A stretch of DNA of 64,000 nt. It comes from Isoetes taiwanensis. Taxonomy: Eukaryota; Streptophyta; Lycopodiopsida; Isoetales; Isoetaceae. Where the stretch lies: positions 5,574,653 through 5,638,652 of the forward strand of contig JAJEKV010000061.1 of the NCBI GenBank assembly GCA_021234155.1. The letters are read 5' to 3'. This document shows positions 21,001 to 30,558 of the stretch, one piece after another. The notes beneath the pieces were generated by a model, which searched no databases, had not been told where the DNA came from, and was given only the letters and a program-made list of their open reading frames with translations. Positions within the stretch are counted from its first letter, which is position 1; each line of letters opens with the position of its first letter. The translations under genes were made by a program, and so were the position numbers.

Positions 21001-22400
21001 TCAATCATCTCCCAAAAGCATTGCCAATGTAGCATCTGTTAACACTGCTTGAATCACCTCCTTGTTGTGTTTCGGATTATGACCCAACACCTTGTTGTAG
21101 ACATAACACATGTGCTTGCATAGCAGGAATCTACCCTTCGTCTCATGTTTCAGAAATTCAGGACAATTGCATTTCGGGTTTGTGCTCACCTCAATCTTGT
21201 ATGTGTTCGTATCCCTTCTAAGGTCATAAATCACATGCTTTCCCCGACTGATAGTATGTTTACTAATTACCTCTGCTTCCATGTCAAAACTACGCTCAGG
21301 TTCACATCTTTATCATTGCTTAATCTAGCCCTTTTATTGACACGTCTTCCATTTCTAACTCTGATAGTGCTACTGTCTGAAGGTACATTTGAAGAAGTTT
21401 CAGTGGAATACTGCCCACATGTGGAAGACAACCCTCTCACTTCAAAGCCACTACTCATTAACACTTGTAATTCATCATCCTTTATGTTGACTCCAATGGC
21501 GACTGGCCAACTGCTGGGTCTGTTAGGAACACAAACAATACTGTAATCTGGATACCATGTGTGCTGAACATTGGTTGAACAAAACCACATCATTTGTTCT
21601 TGCTCCCCATTTCGATGTTTTCTGATTCCATAGAATGATGGAGCAACAGTGGATTTGTTCCCTGCAAAATATGCAATTAAGTGACCCATTGGAACCACAT
21701 AGCTCTCCAATAGATGGTTTATGCTTCAAGGTCCCTCTCCATTGCACCTCGTTTGGTTCCCCAGTTCCTAAAACACATTCACAACTAGTATTTCTGCATT
21801 GCAAGTGGCCACAACAGTGTGCCAACTTCACACATCCTGGAAAACTAGGAACAACTGTATGAGAAGGGTGGGACCACACATGAGGATCCATGTTCTGTTC
21901 CATTCCTGACATGGGCTTGGAACATTTCTTTTCACATGGGAGTTCATAAACCACAGTGCCATCATAACAATCTGGCAAATGGTTCACCCTCACAGATGTT
22001 CCAACCTCTAGTGCCCAAGTCTTCAATTTGCTATTGCCACCATTATTGAGCAAATAATCGAACATGGACATTTCTGTTACATTGGATTCCATACACTTAG
22101 GTGAGTCCACAACTATGGGGCATGCCGAGAACTGATAATCTCGATACCAACCACCGCGATTACACGTGAACCAAACTCTCTATCAATTACATAGAATCCA
22201 TCAACTTTTTTCGCTTCGGACATATGTCAAGGAATCCACATCACTATCTACCGACACTTGTTGCAACATCACGCACCGGGTTGGAAGCCAAAACATTGTG
22301 AAACCGGATGGTTACTGACAATACAAACTCCATTAGCATCAAAAGGTAATTGCATAGATTGCAACTTACCTGGAGAAGTCATGCTTACCGTAGCGGCCAT
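21001..22400 (-). pseudogene. SWIM zinc-finger protein with N-terminal Cys/His-rich region (frameshifted)
   Basis: From ATG at 22400 the minus strand reads MAATVSMTSPGKLQS, then after frameshifts near 22270 and 22160 CNRGGWYRDYQFSACP, then MDSPKCMESNVTEMS (22110). A Cys/His cluster follows: CVKLAHCCGHLQCRNTSCEC and then GEPNEVQWRGTLKH. This recalls zinc-binding DNA-recognition domains of Mutator/GCM/WRKY-like proteins, but I only infer that. After another frame change near 21700 come LIAYFAGNKSTVAPSFYGIR and a basic patch RVRNGRRVNKRAR. Near the C-terminus PKCNCPEF...CKHM (about 21107-21177) fits the SWIM consensus CxCx(n)CxH, found at the C-terminus of MULE transposases and FAR1-like proteins. 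The stop is at 21001. No catalytic DDE region is visible between the two zinc regions. It is divergent from the methyltransferase gene, with about 1.4-1.9 kb between starts. Confidence 0.65.
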
Positions 22401-24259
22401 TTTACAATTCTGGTGAGTTCCGTGAACGCACACTATTTGTTGGACATTCGTCTTTTATTTTGAATTACAAACATTTCACTCCATGAAAGCCGCAATAAAC
22501 GGAAATATTCGTTTACCCGCCAACTTATTTTTTTCGTAATCTTCGCATTAAATTATATTCGGGTTTTTTTAATTGAAATGGTCATCATAACAAGCGCAAG
22601 TCTAATTAACGTGCAATCAAAAATCAAATACAAACGGCTATTAGAAAACTAATTTGAAACGGCTACTTTTTAACTAGTAAGGGACTGGCTGCAAAATGGA
22701 CGAATGCTAAACGAATGCTTAGGAGACCGCTTGCTTGTGCGAGGTAAACCCTTTAAACCATATTCAATTTAAAATTCTATGTATTAGTTTTAGAATGAAG
22801 AACTAGTCTTAGAAATTAAATTGAAATGTGCGTTTTAGAATGAAGAAATAGTCTTCGTAATGAAATTGAATTGTGCATTTGAAGTCCGCCTGCGTTTGAA
22901 GTACTGTATTTTCTAGAAACCTCTCCTCTCCTCCTGCTAGCTTCAAAAAAATTGGCAAGCTTCATTTTAAAATGCACGAATCTCACGGCTTCGGGGCGTA
23001 AGATGTAAGTATTTGCTTGTTTATTCTTAGTTCCCTGCAAGCTTTCTGATGCTACAATGGGGGCGGCGCCGTCCCCTTGAAGCTGCGCTGAAATGGCTTG
23101 TTGTTTTTGCAAAGTATAGGTTTAAAAATTATGTTAAACACTGCCAAATCCATTAGCTTCTGCCGTTGTTCTATAATGGCGGGAGTCTTTGTTCTCAAAA
23201 GCTTCGCTCAAGTTCAGAAGCTTTGTTCTCAGAAGCTTCGCTCAAGTTCAGAAGCTTTGTTCTTTTTGCATAGTTTAGGTTTAAAAATTTGTTCAAATTC
23301 CCTTGAAGTCTGATGTTGATCCTCTTCCGTAAATTCTGATAATCCATCATTGTTGATGCTGCTAAGGGGGCGGCGCCGTCCCCTTCAAGTATGTGATTGA
23401 ACAAAGCTCCTCTTCACTTTGTTCAAGTTCCCTTCAAGTCTTTGTTGAAGCATTACACCATGTATTCAGGTTGCTATCTTTGATAGCTTATGAGCTTTGC
23501 CATTGTTCTACAATGGCAAATAAGAACCTTTGCTCAACAATACTTGTAGTAGATGCTTTGTTGATCAAGACTTCTAGTTCTTGCTTTGTAGAAGCTCCAA
23601 ATTCAGCTTGAATGCTATAAAATTCTGCCTATAAAATGTCTTGCTGGCTCTGTTTTGATGTTTGGGAAGGGCTGCCCATTCATGTTTACAAAAAATTATG
23701 TTAAACACCGCCACATCTTATGAGCTTCTCGCCATTACTCTATAATGGCAAAATAGAAGCTTTGCTCTCGTTGATATGTTTGCTATTGTGTCCCCTGATA
23801 TGTTTGCTATTGTGTCTTCAGCAGCTACACTTATGGTATGGTGGTAGAACGAGAAGCAGTCATCCCGATTTGCAGCCTACTAGATTGGTAACTCCAAAAA
23901 AAAAACCTAGAGGGCGGAAATTGGCAATGACAACCGATGTTAGTGGGGAAGTAGTTATCAGAAAGGAGAGTTGACTAACAATGAAGGTAATGTGTCGAAA
24001 AGAATAGCAAGTAGTGAAATGGAATTGGGTGGCGCCTCGAAAATGTTCATGAAGAGAAGGCGTAAATTAGTGATGATGAAAAGGAGAGGCAACCCCAAAT
24101 AGTGTTAATAAGAAGAAGGGAAAGAAATCGATTCGAATGAAGATGATCTAGGTGATCTTTCTACTGAATTTACTTGTTGAGGTTATATCGGAGACATTAG
24201 ATGGTTTGGCATTAAAAGGGGCCGAGCCACCATTGATACCATTATGTCGATAAAAATAA
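22401..24259. other. Central divergent spacer of the Mutator-like element
   Basis: Holds short repeats: a 34-bp tandem duplication (23191-23224/23225-23258), two identical GC palindromes GGGGCGGCGCCGTCCCC (23060-23076 and 23367-23383), and repeated words TTATGTTAAACAC and TCTATAATGGC (23128-23180, 23697-23745). Both gene promoters probably lie here. From about 23829 plus-strand coding-like patches appear (PDLQPTRLVTPKKKPRGRK, basic; LTNNEGNVSKRIASSEMELG) in two frames. They may be 5' exons of the methyltransferase gene. Confidence 0.5.
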
Positions 24260-26961
24260 ATGAAGAAGTTCGCAAAAGTTGGTTCCCGTGCACAAGTGTT
24301 GAGAGAAACTTTCAGACAGGATGGATATGTAAAATCGAAGGGAAATTTTATTTTGTCCATGGCAACAGCAAAGGGAGATGTAATTCCGGTTACCGATGAG
24401 GACATCGATGGTTGGGACCCTTACTGGCAAGAAGTAAATAAGGCATTTGAAGAGTCCCTATTGAACAATCCAGATTGGTCAGATCTACAAGGCATTATGT
24501 TCCTCTGTTGGGACGGAAATCATCGAACAGAAGCTTGGATGACTGAAATCAAGGCCACATACAAACACATCAAGTCGAAGCATATTTCTGTTCGTGCTGA
24601 TTTTATTGTCATTGATGAGCCAAATGAGACAACTTTGATTCTTTGCAATGAAACGTAATAAACTTGTAAGTGATCTTTTTTTTTTCATAAATTTATCATG
24701 TTGTTGCATGTTATTACAACTCACTTTCACCATTGCAAACTAGATTAAACGAGATTGGGGTTGTGCGAACAAGTCTTCAAGATACTCTTATGATAGTGCA
24801 TAGGGTTGCTACTGCTAAACCCGATAAATACATGAAAGATCTATCTCCTGTAGAGTTGAAAGCACAAAGAACAAGGGAAATGATTGGTTCAAATGAGCCT
24901 TGGTACCCTCTCACACGGTTGGCCTACACTAAGATTTTATACAATGTAAGTTCGACATTAATTTGCGCTATTATCTTTCCAATGTAATGTTCGAATTCAA
25001 TACTTATTTGTTTGTTTTAAATTGCATGGATGAAGGCTTCAATGAATAAGGACATTGAAGATTACATTAAGTCTAACCATGATAACATCTCCGATGTTGA
25101 GGTATTGAAGGCCAATGCAGAAAAAGAAGTACGCAGAAAATGGACGAAAAAAATGCAGAAGTACTTAGCCATTGTGAATCCTAGTTTGGGGAATGTTTGG
25201 TTACGCCATGTTACAACCAAGGATTTGGAATCCAAGGGAGTCAATGTGACCCTTGAGAAGCTTTTGTTCATGGTCAGGTCTAAAGTGCAGAACAATGTCA
25301 GAGACAATTGGATAAAGACTATGACCAAAGACTTCTCGGTTTGGTACTTACCAAAAAATCCCTACCAAAGACAAGAGTTTCAATTACTTGGATCAAAAAG
25401 AAACATGGTTAGAGCATCTCTTGTTTAGAACCCGTGAGTTGGTGAATGGGGCCATTGAGCAACATAATTTACTGATTGCTAATACCTCGGATTGTGATGT
25501 TGAGACATGGTTCAACGTTCAAAGCTAAGAATCGGGTTCAAATGTTTAAACATTGGGAGAAACACATGTCTTCTTCGGTGGCGTTTACAAGCATTTGAAA
25601 TTCAAAGGGCGGGCATCTTGCCGTAACTACACGTGTATTTCAAATACTTGGTGCATATTAAGTGCATGGAATCCTTGCATCCCCAGATACATATTTGGGT
25701 GTCTCAAACAGGCAGTGACTGTATTTATAGTCCAAAGGGAAATCTTGATCGAGTTGGTGGCATGCATAAATGGGAAAGGGAGAATTGTCCTTGGTGGTTG
25801 GACTTCCCCATTGGCTCTTATCCTGAAGAAGAGGAGGAGGATTATAATAAAATTAGAGGGGTCCAGAAAAGGAAGGTAGATGAAGTTGATGAACTTGGTG
25901 ATGCTGATAGGAGAAAAAGAAGTAAGAAAGGAAAGCCAACAGTGTCCGATTTAAAAGTTGTTGAAGTTTCTGATAAAGAAGAAGAAGACACTTTGGAAGA
26001 TTACCACACGCCACCCCGCATGCCAAAGGCCGGTATTGCACTAATTCCAAGAGAATCTAATAGTGAATTTCGTGTCATTGAGGCTGATGTTTGTAAGGTT
26101 TCACGAGCCATCTCCACGGGCGGACATGAGGTTTTCACGTCTATGAGAAACTTGGGAAAAGAAGTTAAGAAAAAATCAGTGTATAGCAGGAATGGGAAAG
26201 TGAGAGATTGGGGTGCAAACATGGTTCTCATTGATCTACCCACCAATGAACCTACAAAAAAAGACATGAATGAAACACCCCACTGGAACAAACTTGATTC
26301 ACATTTGATAGATGGATGCTTCACTTTGGGTGAGCTTTGCTTGGACGATAGTGGATGGTTGGTGTGCATTGGCAGCTTCGAGTTTCAGAAAGCAATTGAC
26401 GTAGCCGCCAGAAAAAAGAACCTTGAAATAGGAAGAACCTACATCATGATAGGAGATGCACCATTCAGTTTCCACAAAGATAAGTATGGTACTATTTCTA
26501 GGATGGCCTTGAAAGTATGCCTATACAAACGAAGTTGGAACAAATCCATCATTCAAATCGATGATGGCGTGTTTAATAAACACGAGTTGAATCACAACTC
26601 TGAATTGTTGAGGCATTACTTAGGGTCAAGTGACAGATTCAAAACTGCTACTCATGAGTCCATGCGGCATAACTTGGAGAAGAGCACTCACTTCAATGAA
26701 TTCTTGCTTCAGCTCTTATGTGAACCTGGTGACTATGTTGTTGATCTTCTAACAGGCACAGGATCTATGGTTGAGGCATGTGCACTTAGAGGTCTGCATT
26801 GTTTTGCACTGGATATTGACGTTGACATTTGTGATGTGATCAAAACACATCACATGTCCATGTTCAAGAAACCTTCAGCTGAAAGAAGTTCTACTGACCT
26901 CCTGGATTTGGATGAAGATGCTGATATTGAAGTGGATGTGCTTGAAGAGCCAGCTGATTAG
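24260..26961 (+). CDS. ParB-like plus N6/N4-type DNA methyltransferase fusion gene (3-4 exons, frameshifted)
   Basis: Exons: to 24654, 24744-24945, then from 25036, joined in phase by GT/AG introns. The first exon has MFLCWDGNHRTEAW (about 24495-24530). DGNHR resembles the DGxHR motif of ParB/sulfiredoxin-fold domains. A middle region (SPVELKAQRTREMIG; EKEVRRKWTKKMQKY) is helical. After frameshifts at about 25370-25630 the last frame runs to TAG at 26961. It has an acidic/basic stretch with KRRRSKKGK-like residues, then GANMVLIDLPTNEP (DLPT at 26233, the place of the DPPY motif), LDDSGWLVCIGSFEF, and GDYVVDLLTGTGSMVEA with HCFALDID (about 26731-26820, SAM-binding motif I). Order catalytic-before-SAM is that of beta-class N6-adenine/N4-cytosine methyltransferases. 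ParB-methyltransferase pairs are known in phages and bacteria. Introns and transposon flanks argue against contamination. The DPPY-to-DLPT change may alter or abolish activity. The 5' end is uncertain. Confidence 0.7.
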
Positions 26962-27404
26962 TTAGTGAGCCACAACTTCTACCTTTTGTCTTAATTATTC
27001 TCATGTCGTATACTGATGTAGTGTGTTTGTCCTGTGTTGCAGTTTCCTGCCAGTATATGCTGAGCAAAATGCATCTTTTATGTCTTTACTACCAAGTATT
27101 GAAAAGCAACAAAAAGAAGACGGGCGATGTCTTTTTACGTGAACGATGAGGCACTTGAGAATACATGACCTACATTATGTTTTCTCGAGTAATTTTGTTG
27201 ACATTAAAGTATAACAATCTTTCTACTTCAAGTCCTTATATGTACTTCAAGTCATATTTTCTTGTCATATCTACTTCAAGTCCTTATATGTATATCTGTT
27301 TTGATGTTTGTCTTTTATGCATACAAAGTATATTTTTGAAGTTGGTTCGTTTTTGAATCCCAATTACCAATTCAGTTTATCCAATGCATGCAAGGAATAT
27401 TATA
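26962..27404 (+). other. 3' region of the methyltransferase gene
   Basis: AT-rich. A ~40-bp repeat of TACTTCAAGTCCTTATATGTA lies at 27221-27295. Probable 3' UTR before the right terminal repeat. No further gene seen. Confidence 0.5.
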
Positions 27405-27463
27405 GAATATTCCATAAAAACCCCAAAAACATGATTTGAAAAAACCTAAAAAAAAATTCCTCC
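27405..27463 (-). repeat. Terminal inverted repeat, right end of the Mutator-like element
   Basis: Inverted partner of 20738-20800, ending TTCCTCC directly before the right CCCAGTGAC. Confidence 0.75.
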
Positions 27464-27472
27464 CCCAGTGAC
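27464..27472. other. 9-bp target-site duplication, right (CCCAGTGAC)
   Basis: Second copy of the nested element's target duplication. Sequence continues collinear with A from 9376. Confidence 0.95.
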
Positions 27473-27979
27473 TACGCAAGCTTCACATATATTGATGGTC
27501 GTCCTCAGTTGCATGGAAACCTTGCTGCTTTTATTAATAGCTCTATCGAGAATCCTGAAGCTACCAATTGTGAATTTGTCGAGGCAAACAAAGACCAAGA
27601 AGATTTTTTTAGCCGTAAAATTGACGGGAGATATATCATGGTTTATGCTATAAAAACTTTGTGTATTGGTGATGAATTGTTCATTGAATATGAATACGGT
27701 AGACCAATACCGGAGGTCCTTTGATGATGTACTCAAATTACTCATATAATTTTTGTCGGAATGCACCATTTTTCTTCTTCTTCTTCGAATTCTTCTTCTT
27801 CTTCTCTTGGAATGAGATTGCACATATTGAAGATAAATGTGTATTATATCTTCAATATATGCTTTGATTATGACATAAAATTTTATATTTAGCTTAGATT
27901 ATTAAATGCTTAAAATTTAACAAACACGGGCTCTCAATGTATGTATCAATCACGATATATTTCGTTTAATCGGCGTGGG

Positions 27980-30558
27980 GGTAGGCAAGTGGATATAAGA
28001 CCACATCCAAGCGCATCTTGAATTGGCGACATCAAAAGTCATTGCGGATAGCGAGAATTAGAATACATTGAGCAAGTATGGTACAAACATGGGCACAACG
28101 CGATAATGAAGAGTACAATGATGAAGATGAGCGAGGAATACGATGATGAAGATGATGACAATGCCCCTATGGGCGACTTCATGGAAGTTGAGGAACCCAT
28201 AGCCCAGACATGTTAGATGCATTTGGCCCAATCTTCGACAACGACCTAGATGACGATATAAATACTCCTAACGATGGTCATGAAGATCACGCGTTTTATT
28301 GGAGGAGGCGCATAAAGCATTATATCCAGTGCAAGCATATCTAGATTGACGACATCTTTATTGATATTAAACCTTCAAGCCAAATTCAAATGGAGCAATG
28401 CCGGTGTTATTCGGCTTTGTTAGAGTAAAAGTACAATTGCAATCACTTGACTTATTGAATTTGTAGTTGAATGTATACGTAAAAGGTCTGCTTTTATCTG
28501 AGGTTATTGCAAGAGAAAATACTCCCACAAGGGAACACTATGCCCAAAAGTCGCTTGAAATAAAAAAATATATTGGCGACTCTTGGTTTTAGGCTACCAT
28601 AAGATTCACGCTTGTCCAAATGATTGCATGGTATATTATCAGGATGACATCTACAAGAACACGTAAACATGCCCTAAATGTGGTGCCTCTAGGTACAATC
28701 ACAGGATGCCAAGGGAAAGACCGTCCCCGATGAAGGTGGTTCGCTACTTTCCATTGATCCCTCGCATAAGGCTATTGTTTCGATGTGAATCTCTAGCCCG
28801 CTCATGGGTTGGTGTGCCGCTAATGCGTCGAGTGACAATGTACTCAGCGTGGTTAGTGATTTTGCAAAAGCAATGGAAGCATATTGATGAAACATGGCGA
28901 ATTTTGAAGAGAGCCACGAAATCTCGATTAGGGTTGGCAAATCGGATGGTGTTAATCCTTATGGACGTCAATCAGCCCGCGTGGTCAACTTGGCGGTAGT
29001 GTTGATCAACTATAATTTACCACCGTGGTTACTCATGAAGACTAGCCATTTAATGGTAGTACTATTAGTTCGGGACCAAGAAGCCGGAAAGTCTAGATCC
29101 ATATCCGAAAATAGTTATTGATGAGCTTTTGACATTGTGGAGTGAAGGTATTGAAGTTCTGATGTCTCAAGAGAACTTCGTCTTTGAGCGAAGATTTACC
29201 TTGAGAGCAATCTTAATGTGGACAACGGCGATTGGCCTGGTTTGTATGAACTCTCTGGACTCCAAATTAATCCGGATATGCGGCATGTCACTTGTGTGGG
29301 TTTGAAACAGTTGAACTCTCCCGGTCAACGGCATTGCACAAAAATGTCTATGCAAACTTCAAGAGATATCCGCCAATGGAAAATCGACTTCGATCGTGGG
29401 TCCAAGAGAAAAACATTGCACCAAGAGCCTCCCAAAAGGTTGACAATGAGAGATTGGGGTAACATGTGGGATGCCACATTTGAAGGAAATAAGGTTAAGG
29501 GAATGAAGTGGAAAGCATCATTCTTCCTTCTACCCTATTGAATGAGAATTGAAGATCCATCATCTTCTTGATCCCATGCACATCTTTAAAACGTTTGGCG
29601 TCTATTTGGAAGCATGTCACCGGACGTAAGGACACGAGATGCAAAGACGAGAAGATCTACAAGAAGGCTGGATCAAAATCTAAAAGCATGGTTAAATGTC
29701 GAAGAAGGAATAAGGCCACAAGTGGATTGGATCGTGCCTAGAAAATGTATGAAACCCGTTCGAGAAGCGATCAAGGCAATAAAGACTCAACGGGGATATA
29801 TGCATTCGTTGCGTAATTGTTTCTCTAACGAAGGGGAGTTAACGGGTTGAAATCTCATGATTGGCATAAGATGTTGCGGTTTGTTATGCCTATTGTTCGA
29901 GGGGTCGTCTCGTACGGGTCCACTACATGCAATATGTCTCCTATCGAGTTTTCCGAGGTTAAATGCGGTTTAGAAAACACTTTCGATGCTTTGAACTCTC
30001 ACTTAACTTTTTTCTTTCTTAAATGATATTTAGATGGATTACAAGGAAGGAGATACCGACAAATGAAATTGCGGACATGCGAACTAAGGTCGTTGAGGCA
30101 TGTTGTATGCTAGAAAAAGAATTCCCAACAAGTTTTACGGACATACAAACTCACTTACTAGTGCATTTAGTGGACGCCAGTAGAGCTTGCAGGCACAACA
30201 AATCCTAGATGGATGTTTTTATAGAACGCTTTGAAGGTCCTCAAGGACTTAGATGCGTCGAAGAAAGCAAGGCCGAGGGTTGCATGGCCGAGGGTTGGTT
30301 AGCACGAGAGTCATTATTCTATGTCACCGAAGTTCTTGGCGATCTACACCCCAATGCTCCACGATTATGGACCGATGAAGACACTCCAACTATAATTGGA
30401 GAAGTTCCCGAAGGAAGACCACAGAAGAAATTGTTCACACTAGAAGAACAGGCAAAAGTCAATAAGTTTCTCATCTACAACTCCACTCCCATGGAGAAAT
30501 GGATAAAAAAATACGAGGAAGAAAAAATAAAGAGAGATGAGGAGAGAAGACGCTATCG
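27980..30558 (+). pseudogene. CACTA transposase TNP2 core, copy B (truncated)
   Basis: Collinear with A 9893-12463. It keeps a better reading in places, such as IFDNDLDDDINTPNDGHEDH (linker), VPMKVVRYFPLIPRIRLLF-type sequence (28720-28790), INYNLPPWLLMKTSHLM, RAILMWTT-like, MSPIEFS, LLVHLVDA and AEGCMAEGWLARESLFYVTE. It ends after KIKRDEERRRY at 30558, inside the charged helix that follows DUF4218, where array sequence takes over. The C-terminal DUF4216 region is absent. Multiple frameshifts differ from those in A, so consensus of the two restores most of the domain order. Confidence 0.85.

Larger units (their letters stand above)
20738..27463. mobile_element. Nested Mutator-like element, 6726 bp, carrying SWIM and ParB/methyltransferase genes
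   Basis: Perfect 9-bp duplication CCCAGTGAC on both sides and imperfect terminal inverted repeats. The left end is GAGTGTAATTTTTTTTATG then TTTTTTCAAAAGATG. The right end, inverted, is GGAGGAATTTTTTTTTAGG then TTTTTTCAAATCATG. Similarity runs over roughly 50-60 bp. Inserted within the SET exon of segment B. It holds two divergently oriented genes: a SWIM-finger gene on minus (21001-22400) and a ParB-like/methyltransferase gene on plus (about 24260-26961). I found no MULE DDE transposase core, so it may be a non-autonomous gene-carrying element, or its transposase may be one I do not recognise. It inserted after the A/B duplication. Confidence 0.88.
19660..27715 (+). pseudogene. Transposase N-terminal/SET part, copy B, split by the nested element
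   Basis: Exons match copy A: ATG at 19660, Cys-motif exon 19910-20061, and SET exon from about 20150. The acceptor TTTTTGCAG before 19910 is intact, and the exon reads YCNCSMCKGQIKRMRK. The SET exon is cut at 20737 by the 6.7-kb Mutator-like insertion and resumes in the same frame at 27473 (TATIDG-like YIDGRPQ, GNLAAFINSS, IGDELFIEYEYG). B supplies the sounder reading of the SET start, NSRVPGAGLGLY, where A has lost bases. The exon ends at CCGGAG|GT at 27715. The insertion makes this copy unable to give the full protein unless the insert is spliced out. Confidence 0.8.
18012..30558 (+). mobile_element. Segment B: truncated duplicate of CACTA positions 6641-12463 embedded in the array
   Basis: Without the nested 6.7-kb insertion, segment B is about 5.8 kb and collinear with A. 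It starts at GTTCAACGACGACAACG (A 6641) and ends at GAAGACGCTATCG (A 12463). It lacks the TIR and the C-terminal DUF4216 part, so it could not move by itself. Its two junctions fall at different points of the array unit (CTTCTCGGCC on the left, TGGCCAGAAGACC on the right, about 350 bp further along the unit), and no target duplication is visible. This favours rearrangement or interrupted gap repair over simple transposition. Confidence 0.85.

Noticed and set aside
20738-27463. Bacterial or phage contamination because of the ParB/methyltransferase gene
   Set aside because: The gene has GT/AG introns, and the insert is flanked by a 9-bp duplication of the surrounding plant transposon.
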